DNA of 64,000 nt from Rhopalosiphum padi (taxonomy: Eukaryota; Arthropoda; Insecta; Hemiptera; Aphididae). The notes beneath the pieces are model-generated. The model was not told where the DNA came from. It was given only the letters and a program-made list of their open reading frames with translations, and made no database searches. The stretch is from the NCBI RefSeq assembly GCF_020882245.1, contig NC_083599.1, positions 53,904,748 to 53,968,747 on the forward strand. The letters run 5' to 3'. A program made the translations under genes and the position numbers. Of this stretch, positions 49,521-62,734 are shown piece after piece; the first letter of the stretch is position 1; each line of letters opens with the position of its first letter.

Positions 49521-50204
49521 TGTGACACGGCGACTATATAGTATATATACACACCATCACACGGTGTAAATAATGTAGAAGTAAAATACCGGGTGGACGG
49601 ACTTAATGTCGGTGGTGTACCTCTACTCGTGTTTATTGACGGCGGTGACAATATTTATTTACGTCTACATTATTATTATTTTCCAATCGTCGGCGGCGTG
49701 GGGGGGAGGTATACTTGCTATATTATAATATTAAAAATACGCGGGTTAGGTACCAGGTACGTACAGGCTACGACTACAGCAGTTGCTGCCGTACTGCAAC
49801 ATACCTAACGATATGACGAACGCTATATAAACGATAATTATTGCATTATTATTTATTATTATTATATTTATATGATACATATACATATTATATATATTGA
49901 CATTGCGGCGGCATGAAAAATATGTAGTCGCGTATCGTGCGATTAGTATACGTGCGGTATTGCAGGTCGGGTTATCGGTCCACATAATTTCGCTTCGCGG
50001 CGTTCACAGTCGAGTACTTATCAACGTTTTGGCCTGGACAACGGACAATATTATTATTATTGTCACCAGTCGACCGCCGCGATTATCGTGAGACTCGCGG
50101 GAACGTGCGCGCGAGTTGTGTTTTAATGGTTTTGTTATTATTGCCGTTTATACAACAATATTATTTACATTACGGTTTTTATTATTTTTTAATTGCCGTA
50201 TATC
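49521..50204 (+). promoter_or_regulatory. GC-richer promoter and 5' UTR region of the NEK kinase gene
   Basis: Base composition rises sharply compared with the flanks (for example GTCGGCGGCGTGGGGGGGAG near 49690 and GACTCGCGGGAACGTGCGCG near 50090), as expected for the 5' region of a gene in an AT-rich genome. TATATAGTATATATAC at about 49535 could act as a TATA-like element, but no start site can be fixed. ORFs on both strands here look like chance. Confidence 0.4.
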
Positions 50205-53200
50205 ATGAGCGAGCTTGAACGACAGTCGTCCAGGCGAGTGATTTTCGACCGGGTGTTGGGCAAAGGGACGTTCAGCACGGTGTACAAAGCGCTGGTGGAG
50301 CCGGACAACGAGCACATAGCCCTGAAGATCGTACACTTGCGGAACATTGTCAATGACCTCAAAACCGTACAGGATTGCGTTAACGAAATCAGCAACCTGA
50401 AGGTCGGTGCAATAATGTTATGTTCACCAATATAATAATTTATAAATATACATGGTAATAAAATACTTAATACTTACCTATATATAATATATTGGCACAT
50501 GCGTTTAGTGTTTAGACGTCATTATGCTTATGCGTGTTCGTGGTGTTGTGTACTACAGTGTACAGCCGTAAAAGTCTAATTATATTACATAGGTACTTAA
50601 TATCTATATAATCTTGTTGTGTACCCGCATGACAGCAACGAGTTCCTCAAAATGCAGGAATTAAATTGTTTTTATATTTTATTGTTTATTTAATTAATTT
50701 TTTTTTTTACGAAAACAGGCATACCGACGTTTGTTTTTTAGACAAATTTTTCTCTTTTACTCAATGCCATTAAAATTAAAATTAAATTTAAGCCCAAATT
50801 TGAGGACTTTAATAAACCTATATGGGGTGTAACAGACATAACTAACAAATGCAATTTACTAACTAAGCGAGTAATAACTAATAAGTAAATGATTTTGTTA
50901 TGATCAATAGTCAACCTTTGTTAGTATGAATTTATTATATTACATTTATGTATAGAAAAATAGGCAATAATATTTATAAATTGTAGAAATAAGAAACAGT
51001 AAACAAACATAATTATTATTTAAGTATACGTTTGTTTATTTAAAAAATATATATAGCCATATAGGTAATACAGCTGTCATCTACACTTTGACACTCTGTC
51101 GGATAATTATGTATATCAGTTATAATAACAATTTCTCCGTTGATAAGTATTATAATGAGTAATGACTAATTAAATAGGAATCACTACAATTTCGAAAAAT
51201 TAAAACAAGATATACACAATATTCACTCAGACATACATTAACACTATTAACAGACTGCATTTCACAAAAGGTACTTATAAGTTATTTATTTTTAATTTGA
51301 CATTATTTTTTCTAAAAATACACATCTATTGACATCATGTTTTAATTATACATGTCACAGTCACGTGTAATATAATAAGTTGATATAGACCGGTTGGATG
51401 TGCTATGACAATAAAATGTTTAGTAGTCTTATCGCGTGATGGCATATCGACGTCGAATTGAATGAAAACACTGATACTACGTAATAAGTAATAACTAATA
51501 ATATTTGAATACTTCAAATTTCAATCAATATTTTATAACTAGTTGTCTGGGAACGATATTTTCAAAGATAAACACTTTGTAACGCCTGGAAGTGACTGCG
51601 TAAATTAATCTACACTGATTAATGAGCAGAAATCGGAAGTTGTAGCACTAAAAATATCACTTTTTAGCTTTTAAATATGAACTTAAAACTTTAAAATATG
51701 CACTATAAATAGCACAAAAAATCAAAAAATATGCATTTAACTTGAAAAAATTATAAATTTATTAGAAAAAAATTAAATGTAATTTTATAAATTTTTGGGC
51801 TTATAGACGTCAGGGACTGTCTGGACTGGTTGAATTATAAACTGTTGGCAAAATTGTTAAATTATCTAAATATATTTTAAAAGTTTACTTAAAATTAAAT
51901 TATTTTATATACTTACCTTGGAAATTACATTGAATTATTAAATGTTTTCTTATATTTTCGAAAATATGTGAAAATATACCCAAAAATAGCACTATAAACC
52001 CTAAATTAGTAAAATATTAATAAAACCAGTAAATATGCAAAAAATATCAAAATTAAATTTCGTGTATGACATCGGAGAAGTGTGAGACATATTTATATTT
52101 CACTTGGGATGTTGTAGGATGAAACAAGAAAAATATGCATTTGCTAGAACTTCCAAGCCCTGCTAATGAGTGTACAGAGTGCAACAGAAACAACAGACAA
52201 TACTTAATGTAGTAAATGTAATTAAGTTGTTATCAACTGTGTAATATGTAATAACTTTTATTCTTATATATATTTTTTGAATGTAGATGTCGTATATAAT
52301 ATATATCTAAGTCAAGTTCAATAATAATATAAGAATAATTATAAATTAAAGTATACAAATGTAAAATAAGTTATGTTTTTTTGAATAATGATTTTCTATT
52401 AAGATATTACGTATTAAACTCATTATTATAAATTTTTATTTTTTACAAATGTAATTTCATATTTTTTTTTCTGTTACTATTTCACTTCCTAGTGAAATTT
52501 GAATATCAGCTGCCCAATTTTTGGACGACTATGTTTGACAGTTTGACATAAATAATTAATATTTAAAAAACTGCAGTTTAAAGTTTAAACCTAATATATA
52601 TTATATTGGAAGTTACTAAAATTGCTTCAAAAAATGTATGAATTCATACGTCATACACGCCCACTTTAAATAATTAATTAATACTGATTCTTGCATAAAA
52701 TAATTTATTTGACTTAAATAATATTCATGATTTTTTTTTCAATCAAGAGAATTTATTTTAGTAGCTTTAAAATAATTTTAATCTGTAGTGTAAAAATAAA
52801 AAGTGATTGTTTAGTTAGAAAATTGTTTATTTATACCTCGATGAGACGATGAATATAATATAATATCATTAATATCGAGATTTAACTAAAGGTACTTGTG
52901 GTACCCATAAAATTGAGTTACTTAATATTATATATTAACGAAAAACAATTGAATAATACTAAGGAGTCTAGTGCGTAGTCAAAGGAATTACCTCCATTAT
53001 ATAAGAAATTCCAGTCGTCAGAACACTAATACCAGTAATACCTATTACCTATAGTCTATACAAATAACTAATAAGTAATTAATAATAACAAATTACTTCA
53101 TACTTGTATATTCAATTCGAGTACTATTGTCAATTACACTTGGAAATTCAGCTTAATAGACAACAGTGCATCAATATTATATGAAAAATGTTATGAAAAT

Positions 53201-56200
53201 ACAGAAATTAAATGTTTAGGAGGTGATCGGAAAAAATCCCAGGAATAAATCTGATGGAAAAAAATTTAGTTATAGATTAAGATGCATGTCAAATGGATGG
53301 ACGCGGTCATTTCGACGTAGCTGCATTTCGACACGTCATGACAATTTGGCGTATTTTTTAGTTTTGTGCACATTAATAGATTATTATTATTAATTATATA
53401 AATATATAACGTTGGAAAATTCCGATTACATCACGTTTATCTTTATTGTCGTTTGTATCGTAAAATGTTTATCAGAAACATCATAATACATACTTCTCAA
53501 TATTGTTACCTTTATTACAAGTAATATAACATGACATAGTATACCATACTGAATATTCTCCAAGAGACTAACAAATCTAACGAATAAAAATTCCATTGAA
53601 GTTTATTAAATGTAAACAAGGTATATTTATTTTTAGTGGATTTCATTACAAACAAGACGAAAAAGTGGAGAAAAGTATTATGGAGATGCAATGAAATAAA
53701 AGTATATCATATCTAGATAAGCGCATAAAATGCAAGGCAAATATTTTGATTATAGTTTATAAGGTATTAAGCATTTTTTTTTTTACCAAATATGTAATAA
53801 ATATTGGTTCTTTATGTAGATGAAATTATAAAATTAACAATATAATCATGTACAAAATACCTATAAGGCTAAGAGAAATATTAAATTTAAAAAAACTATC
53901 AATAAAATGAAAGAATATACCACAACAGTTATAACAAGACAACGTATATTAAGATAAACTTCTTTACGGGTAGGTTATATAGGTATATTATATACCTATA
54001 TATATAGGCATTAATATTTTTGTATTTTTAATCTTGTAAGAATTAAAATAGTTATTTTGATTTTATGCATCGAATTGACATGCTTTGAATTAATGTACCT
54101 ATAGTTGCATCAAATTTACTCGCGTTGAAAAGTCACATGTGTTCAATAGTCCTTTAGGTACATTATTATTAGGCTTATACATTATGTATGATAATATCCT
54201 CGATAATATTAAATATTACCGTTATATTTTATAGGGTGTTTAGAACGCTGGCTTTAATTTCGTTATTAATTTATTAAAAAAATTTGTTTTAAACAAAAGA
54301 ATGTCATAAACGTATAGTTATCATTCTCCGATAAAAAAAAATTAAATATTTTCACATCGACTACATTAGAAAGTTTCAGTCCCGGTTATCCATGTTATTG
54401 TGTGAACAATTTGAGGGCTGACTTCTTTCACGAAATTATGACCAAAACTGCCCTCCCTGATCTAATTACACTCAGTGCTCGAATGGGAGGGGGGGTACTC
54501 AGGTGGACGGAGCTCCTCTATTTATATTTTTTTTTGCGTACCCACCCCAAATATTTTTTTTTCACCAGAACAGCACAAACTTATGTCCAAAAAATGTTAT
54601 TAAATTGAGAATTTCAATTTACGTCAATTACCTATATAACGAATTTTACGATTTTTAATAACAAAAACAAAAATATTAATTATTAATTTTGTTATCTATT
54701 TAGTATTATGTTGAATAAATTATGTATGTTGATTATTATTATATTTTTATTTTCTACTTAACATGTAGGACGTGGGTATATTCTATCAACACATGTTGTA
54801 CTTGGAATTTAAATATCTGTGTAGCTGAAAAGTAGTATTCATAATATAAGAATGGTTGGTGAGGTGGTATGGGGGACTCTATTTAATTTTTCCCAATTCG
54901 AGCACTGACTCCTCTAGATTTCTTTCTAAAGCTCATGGCCATGAAAACGAATCACTAACCATTGAAGAACTTAAGGAAGAAATTCTCCGCTTCATTGGTG
55001 AATTAAACTCGGATATGTATATCAGAAAATGGGCTATTTTATGACCAGGACTATAGCTTGCTGACGTACCTACCAGATGTTTTACTCCATTTACACGAAT
55101 CAGAGAATGTACACGTTCATAATATGAATTATATGGTATATAATTTTTCTGTTCTATATAATTCTTTCTAAAAATCCGACATTCTTAATCATACATCTTG
55201 TATAGTTGTACATAAACATTAGTATTTATTTTGAACACATTTTGGTAAAATACTTTTAAAAATTATTAATTTATACACATACTAAAAAATTATCTAAATA
55301 ATATTAAATATACCTATCCACACAAATGAAAAACAATAATATACAGTAATTACATCTAAGTTTTTTTTTTATAAATTATATAAATAATAATTGTTTTATA
55401 CATTCATCATTCATGTATTTATTGTATACCTCGTCTCACAAAATGTATCTTATATATTCCTTATATAGTACCTCCAAGTCTGTCTGTATAGTGTATGTAT
55501 GGTTATATATAATAAAAAATACTTTAACTTCATAGTTAAAAAAATTTTTAATCCTAGGTATTTCATGAAATTTAACTATTAATTTTTTTACAAAAATATT
55601 TACATAAATAATTATAAAATAGAGTAACAAAAATCATAAGTGATTTAATAAGTCATAATTATGTACTTAGTATATTAAACTAAAAAAAAAACAAAAACAT
55701 TTTTTAATATTATGTAAAATATTAAAATATACCTATTATTTTTTTTTATGTTATTAATAGAAACTGAATCATTCAAATATAATTCGATGTTTGTGGTGGG
55801 ATTTTTCGGATTTTGAATTGAAAATTGGCTTGGAGCTTGCTACTGGTGGAGATTTAAGACGGATCATTCATGAACATTACGATAAGTTTAGTCTCATAAA
55901 AGAATCTATCATTTGGTCCTGTGCCGTCCAATTATCCAGTGCACTTTATCACATGCATAAATCAAGAATCATGCACCGAGGTATATTATAAAATATTTTA
56001 AAAACCATTTCATTAAGGCATTATTGTATTTGTATACTAATATACTGCAGGTCTGCAGGTAGGCACTAATATAAAATTAATAAATAAACTCACTGTTTTA
56101 GCGGCGTCTTATGAAGAAGAGTAAATTATTTTTGGCTTCATTACAACGATGTTTTCTATTTTTTTTTATCCTATTCATACTTATTAATAAAATATAAAAA

Positions 56201-59200
56201 TTAAAAATACATAAATAATACAAGTCAATTTATATAAATTAATTTTACGAAATGTTAAATAATTTTCAGTTTTAAACACATTGAAGTCTTCGGGGCAGTA
56301 TCATGTGTTAAGTGTTGACCGTCATCTATTTATGCTACTAAAATTTTTCAATTTTTAAATAATAATAAAAATAAAATTGTTTTTATTATTATAGTTTATT
56401 TAATTTATGGAATTTTACATTATATACGTACCAGTCTTACAGTATATGTATATTGGTATATCTACTATCAACAGATAAAATAAAGTTTAATATGTATATT
56501 TTTGATTTCAAGCTCATGAACAGTGTTATCTGTTACTGCTGTATAGAGGTATTAAAATATTCAAACAATAATTACCTAGTGTTTGCAAACTTTTTAAATA
56601 TATGGAGCCTATAATAAAAATCTACAACTACAATTATTTCGATTAATAATATAAAAACTCAGTCCGGGCCATACCCTTGGATTAAAATAAATATGTTTCA
56701 ATATTTTTTTGTTTCTATAACAATATGTTATACATTTTAAAATGAAATTCAAATTTTTGTATGTAGAAATTGTATTAAAGATTGTTACTATACCGGGGAG
56801 GGTAACGAAAAGCCATAGGAGCCTTGGGGCATTGCTACATATTGTCATCCCGTAGTTACGCAACTATATAAGTAGGACGTAGTTACCTACCTATTTCCTA
56901 TTTAAATTCTATTTACAATATTTAAATATTTCACATAATGCGTGAATATTGGAAAGGAATAGGTATATATAATTAATTTCATATTATAATTAAAATTCTA
57001 TAATTTAATACAATTTTACGGACTTATTGTTTAACCGTTCAGTCAACTTTAGTAACTGTTCAGTTTTCGTTTCTATTGATTTGAAAAAAATCATACATTT
57101 AGGTATCTATTACTTTAACTATACCCTTTCGTAGCACTTTTAACTTGTCTAATAATAATAACTTTTTGCTTACCACTTATTTTGTTTACTGGACATGATG
57201 AATTAATAATAAACAGTAGGTAGATGATATTAATTAAGAAATAAAATTGTTTAATTAACATAATAATTATTAGTACTACTTATATGTTAAATATTGGGCA
57301 CACGGACACGGGGTAGAATTGTAGAAATTATGTATACTTCTATACTATTTGGATTTGATTATTATTTTTAGTTTTAACATAATATTATACCTACACACAA
57401 ATTGGCCGTGTCAATGCGCAGGTTGAATGGTATTCGCCTACAATCGTGTATTTGTGTACACGATTGATGTTTATACATGTCGTACATCAGCGGCACGTCC
57501 ACCAATATACACAATTTTTTTTAGATTTCTCGCATTGATAAATAATTTTATTTTAAATTAAATTCTTTTACAATTATTCATATCAACTTAGTCTTTTAAA
57601 TAAATGTTTATAGACCCACTAAATCCAAAATAAATTAAGTAAAATTAAAACATTATTCACTCCACTAGTACACACGCAATACGCCGTGTTATAGTATTAT
57701 GTTACCCGTTGTCTTACTATACTTAAATTCCTGTAAATTCAAAATATAAATTATATGTTTGTATTAATTTAATAATACATTAGCTTTTAATCTATAAATA
57801 TATGTCCTTAATAATATTGACCGCAATTTTAATTAAAATAAATGTAGTTATTTTTATAATAATTTAAATAATTATTATTAAAAATTCAAATTATTGATGT
57901 ATATTTATATTATATAGTATTTTTTTCAATCTGTGGATTCTTTTATTGCCATTAAATATCATTATTATTATTATTTTTAAAATAAGATACCATTCATAAA
58001 TTTATAATTGTATATATTATATAATATAAACCATGCTATATTGTTTGTGTGCAGACATCAAACCGGCTAATATTTTTGTATATGGATTAAAAGAAGAAAA
58101 GAACTCGCTTTATGAGCGGTGGAAAGGAGTGAAAATTAAGCTTGGTGACTTTGGATTTAGCAAAGATATAACGAACGGTCAAGACATGACTTGTCGATCG
58201 GTGCTGGGCTCTCCGCTATACATGAGTCCCGAGAGGATGTTACACCAAAAGTATTACTTTGATAGCGATGTATGGTCAATGGCTTGTGTCATATATGAGG
58301 TATGCGACACTACAATAATTTATAGCATAATAAAATGTAATAATAATTATTACCGGAGCTGTATCAATGATTTAGAATTTTAGTTACACTACACAATTAG
58401 ATAACAGTTATATTAGCAACTAGTGGAATTTATAACTTTGAAGGTAACACTGTTTGTAGTTACTTATAAAGGCTAAAATTGAGCTTTTTATTATTAAAAT
58501 AAGTTTAATGTTTAATTAATGTATTAGGTTTGGGGTGCTTGGACAGGCAAAACCTAGATTAAAGTTACAAGGGCTAGAGTCCTAAAAACTTAAAGTTCAA
58601 AATAAACTGGTAAAAAAAAAGTTCTTAAAAATCGAATGTAAGCAAAATAAGTATTAAGGAAGCATTTTTACTTTATAGTTAGTACATAATGCACATTTAA
58701 TATTTTAAAATTATACCTAGATAACTGTAGGTATAGCTTTTTTTAATGAATATATTTAAAATTCATTATCCAGGATACATTATTATTAATCCCTTTATTT
58801 TTTCTATAGAAAAGAATAACTAAAATATAGTAAGAATACAAAACGTATTATGTGACATGGTTGACTTTATTTACGTATTATGTATTTGATTATGCTAACA
58901 ATGCATTTAAAAACAATTATGTATATGTATTTAAGTATTTTTATATTTTTATACAGATTATATGATATGGGAACAACTTATTTGAGAACTTATGTTCAAT
59001 TTTCAAAAATTTTGAATAAGTAAAAAATTGTTTATCTTTTTTTATATTCATGGAAAAAAAATTAAAATAAATGAAAATGTCTATAAATAACTCAAAAAAG
59101 TCACAATATTTAGAAATGTAAATTATGTATAGTAATGTTCTACTATGTGTAGGAAATACAAACATAAATATTTTGTGAACATTTCAAGTATTTTAGGTTA

Positions 59201-62200
59201 ATCGTTTTAAGGTAAGTACACCAAAAAATAAAATCAATTTTGTTAAAACTAGTTTTGCTTAAAAATTTCAGTTATTCCTAATCTTTGTTTGTTTTTCCTG
59301 AATACTAAAAAATATTAGGAATTTTTAATCTTGACCACATCATTGTACCATCTAGATAAAACTTAGAAATCACTACTTATATATTATATATATATATGCA
59401 CATCATTGTAATATCAATACAGATATCGTTTCGTTAAAAATCTAAAATATATCATCATTCATAACTCGTCGGTAGTGATAGGACATAGGAAATCAAATAA
59501 TCACAATTCACAAGTTATATATTTACTTACGAAGTACAAATATGCAACTATTATAAACTTTGTGACTTTATTAAAATGTTGGCTTTTCTGTACTCCATCG
59601 CGGACGTCGTATAAAAATGTGCAAATTATCAATGCGAACGAATCGTATATTGTAACTGTTATAACTTTATAAGTAAAATAAAATAACCATATTATATCAC
59701 TAAACAGTTTAATAATATCTACATCATTAAACTTTAAATTTTTACTAAATGTTTATATTATTATTTTCAATTCACGATCAAATTTTTAAAATATTTTTAC
59801 TCTTGGACTACACCTGAGGTATAGCGAATTAAATTTTTTATTTTCGATAAATATCGATAAAACATGATTCGGAGGGTCAAAATTCTTGAAAATTTTGTAC
59901 AAGATATAAGTTGTTCTTATATTTATATATAAAAATATTAAAAATACACAGGCACATTTTTTTTTTCATATGCATTTGAAGTTCAAATTTGTTATGACTG
60001 AATTAAACGATAAATAACATTGTTAATTATTTTGTTATATTTTATTTAATTTTAATTTCAAATAAGTACAGGCCTATAAACTATAAATTATAATACAAAA
60101 AGTAAAATTAATGACTAATAGCTATTAGGCATATCACTTGATGATATAGGACATATGCTGATAGACCGTTTCCGATCAGAACCGTTTTTCGTGTACGATG
60201 ATATGGTAGACTGCCATATAGGTACCAGTAGTATATACTATATACCTACTAATTGTGCTTCAAATTACTTTTTTATATACCTACCAATTGCGTTCTATAT
60301 ATTTAGGGTCGATAGACCAATTATTGTGCTCAAAACATTTTATAATAAGCCAAAAGGAAAAATGTATTAGTTAGTTATAGTTATACCTATAATAAATCAA
60401 TACACTATTACACATACATTATTTAAATACGCAAATTCAATGCATTGAGAATGTCCAAAATCGATTACTCCGTTTCATGTCTTATAAATGTAATATTATA
60501 CGTGTACCTCATTCATCTTATCAACCATTGTTAAATACATTTAACATCCAGAGCTTATCTAACACAAGAAAAGTGAATGATCTAATATTTTTGTTCAAAC
60601 TACTAAATGGTTTTTTTTTCTGTACTGAGCTATTGAGTAGCTTTTAAATTTTTCTGTTCCTAAGTTTAGAACTAGATCATCAATCGTAACTATTTTCTAT
60701 CTAAATAACCACAAAACTAATTATGCATTATCCGCTCCTATAAATAGAATGATGGCTATCGCTAATGATGAACAAATTGATTTTTTTAGTTTCAATCCAT
60801 ATTCTGTCGATTTTTTCATTAGTTTTGTAAGAAAACAATTTTATTAGATTTTTTCAATGTTATTTTTACTATTTTTCTGTGTTTTTGTATAATTAGATTA
60901 TTAATTATCTTAGTTATTCATTAATTTTATTTTATTTTATTTTTTCAAATGTTTATTTATCAAATGTTATACTATATTTTATATGTACTAAATTATAATT
61001 TTTATGTAATTGGGTTTTTTACCCGTTAATAAATAAATAATAATAATATAATAAATAAATAATTTTTTTTTCACATTTATCAAGTTATTTTACTTGCGTT
61101 ATCAAATGTGCGTAATAATAATGTTTCATAAAATGATCGATATTGTTATGAAATAATATATTATACCCAGTAGTTAAATCTAAAAGTAGGCAGATTGGAA
61201 TACAAGTGCAATTGGTCAGTAACCTTAAAATATAAGGAGCACAATTGGTTCATGATGAATCATCAAATTCAAATTTAACACACTTATAATAATGAACCAC
61301 TCAACAGTCAACACCTAATGTATAGCAGAGCAGTACATACTTATATAGGTACCATTTTCCCCCCATTTATAAAACAATTTACTGGGAATATTTAATTTTG
61401 GCTTATCTAAAGTACAAACTAAATTCAATTTGCTATCCCAAACCACCCTCAAAGTTAAAAATCAAACCATTTTATCAACTGTATATTATTACTCAGTACT
61501 ATTTAATTCATTTGGTTTATTTTAAAATTGTTTTAGTTGGTAGCACTTCAGGCACCATTTCATTTGAATACTTTAGACATGAACTTGATGACCAAAAGAA
61601 TAATAAATGGATTTTATCCACCCATACCTTCAGACATCTATTCAATTAAGGTCAGTATTTACGTGTTTAATATTCTATATTGTTATACCTAATGGCTATC
61701 TTACTGCCGATATGCAAATATTAACAATAATTTAGACCAAGCAATCTTAAAACCTACATAAGCGATATTTTTTTTAGTTTTTCAGTTTAACATTTCAGTA
61801 CATTAAAATAAGAATTAATGATATTAAAAATCATATTATAAGACATAAGTACCGTTGCTGGGTTTTCCTTTTTAACTAATTTTTAATAAAATATATTAAA
61901 AGAGGAAAATTTAAAAAATAATTATAATTATAATTGCTTTAAATAAAAACAAATAATTATTGAGTAAAATGAGTATACAAATATTCTAGTATGATTATTA
62001 AGGTTTTATATATTTTCTAATAATTTGTTATTTATGTCCACTGGAACTAAATGAACTAATTACATTCTGGATACTAAATCGTAAAAAAAATCTGCATTCA
62101 AGTATTTGTTGCTCATAAATATAAGTATTACTAAATGCATGTAATTTTTTTTAGCAAAATATTTAATACCTTTAAAATCTATTTTAGAAAACTTGAATAA

Positions 62201-62734
62201 AATATTTAAAGATCTAAATTTTAGATGCACTAACTCATGGTAGCAAAAACAAATTTTATAAAAAAAAAATGTGGTTTAATTTTTACTAAATCACAAGATC
62301 GTATAAAAATCAACTATTTGAATACAATTTTTAAAGATTTAATTTTCATACATAAATTATATTTTTATTAGTACCACAGAATATAACTAAATATAATAAA
62401 ATTGTTTGTATAAAATAAGATTGAAAATAAAAAAAAGAAAATTGATAAATTAATATATATTTTTATTTAGAATAAATATTGTAATGTACCTTAGTATTGA
62501 TTATTATTTATTACTATTGTTTATGAAGCGTGTTTCACTTTTGAGTATTAAATACCATATAAACTGATGTCCACACGATTATGAATAGTTTTATATTTTA
62601 TACATATGCAGATTACAAAATTCATAGATAGCTGCATAATAGTTGACCACAAGTTCAGGCCAAATATATCACAGATCCTGAGAGTAACACGGAGAGGATT
62701 GACTGAATCTCGGAATACTGCATTTTCATCTTAA
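50205..62734 (+). CDS. NEK-family (NEK6/7-like) serine/threonine kinase, five exons
   Basis: Exons: 50205-50402, 55761-55980, 58055-58299, 61537-61650 and 62612-62734, all GT/AG and in phase, giving 299 residues (human NEK7 has 302). NEK kinases act in mitotic progression and microtubule organisation. Motifs: Gly-rich loop GKGTFSTV (19-26), catalytic Lys K41 in ALKIV, helix-C Glu E61, HRDIKPAN (138-145, Asp140), DFG (171-173), activation segment SVLGSPLYMSPER (188-200, with SPE in place of APE and a Ser at the usual NEK phospho-site), and DVWSMACVIYE. Exon 4 gives the LQAPF and YPPIPSDIYS segments typical of NEKs; exon 5 gives KFRPNISQIL and the end. There is a 13-residue insertion between the catalytic loop and DFG (KEEKNSLYERWKG). 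There is almost no tail beyond the kinase domain, as in NEK6/7. ATG 50205 has A at -3. Confidence 0.93.
51627..52162. mobile_element. 536-bp hAT-type element in NEK intron 1, CAGGGCTTGGAAGTT ends
   Basis: The left end CAGAAATCGGAAGTTGTAGC and the right end GCTAGAACTTCCAAGCCCTG are inverted. The flanks TTAATGAG (51619-51626) and CTAATGAG (52163-52170) form an 8-bp target duplication with one mismatch. The interior is rich in AATATGCA motifs. No ORF. Confidence 0.8.
54402..55080 (+). pseudogene. DDE transposase remnant interrupted by a miniature element
   Basis: To the left of 54473 the frame ends LPDLITL; to the right of 54907 the sequence reads PLDFFLKLMAMKTN and, after a frameshift, LTIEELKEEILRFIGELNSD. 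Together they resemble the C-terminal part of mariner/Tc1-related transposases, where a PDLxPxDFFLWG segment is followed by a helix rich in E and I. The copy is frameshifted and split. The assignment rests on short motifs. Confidence 0.4.
54473..54907. mobile_element. 435-bp miniature element, CAGTGCTCGAATTGGG ends
   Basis: The left end CAGTGCTCGAATGGGAG and the right end CCCAATTCGAGCACTG are inverted over about 15 bp. The interior has G-rich and C-rich patches (GGGAGGGGGGGTACTC). It splits the transposase remnant. The target duplication is not clear. Confidence 0.65.
55981..58054. other. NEK intron 2, AT-rich
   Basis: Contains a hAT-like patch at about 56577-56860 (TAGTGTTTGCAAACTTTTT..., GGCCATACCCTTGG) without a recognisable right end, and a 10-bp-arm hairpin near 57440 (CAATCGTGTA/TACACGATTG). 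No exon-like ORF. Confidence 0.45.
59700..61350. repeat. Interspersed repeat copy in NEK intron 3, split by a LINE fragment
   Basis: 59700-60200 resembles the interior and right end of the 32485-33375 element (AACCGTTTTTCGTGTACGAT near 60180). 60210-60420 and 61020-61350 resemble 33822-34270 and the flank at 33400-33470 (AATTTAACACA, TATAGCAGAGC). The order suggests one composite repeat neighbourhood copied in both places. 60438-61050 is a later insertion. Confidence 0.5.
60438..61050 (+). pseudogene. LINE 3' end fragment in NEK intron 3
   Basis: An open frame at 60438-60647 encodes IENVQNRLLRFMSYKCNI, then YQPLLNTFNIQSLSNTRKVN, then LFKLLNGFFFCTELLSSF before a stop. This is the region after the polymerase domain of jockey/CR1-like LINEs. 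The element ends in an A-rich tail of AATAAATAAATAATAAT repeats (about 61027-61064). It is 5'-truncated, as is usual for LINE insertions. Confidence 0.7.

Noticed and set aside
49593..50091. Several overlapping ORFs upstream of the NEK start
   Set aside because: They occur on both strands in a GC-richer 5' region with few stop codons. None resembles a family or has a consistent splice structure.
50148..50395. Minus-strand ORFs over NEK exon 1
   Set aside because: Shadows of the kinase exon, whose plus-strand frame carries the Gly-rich loop and the ALKIV motif.
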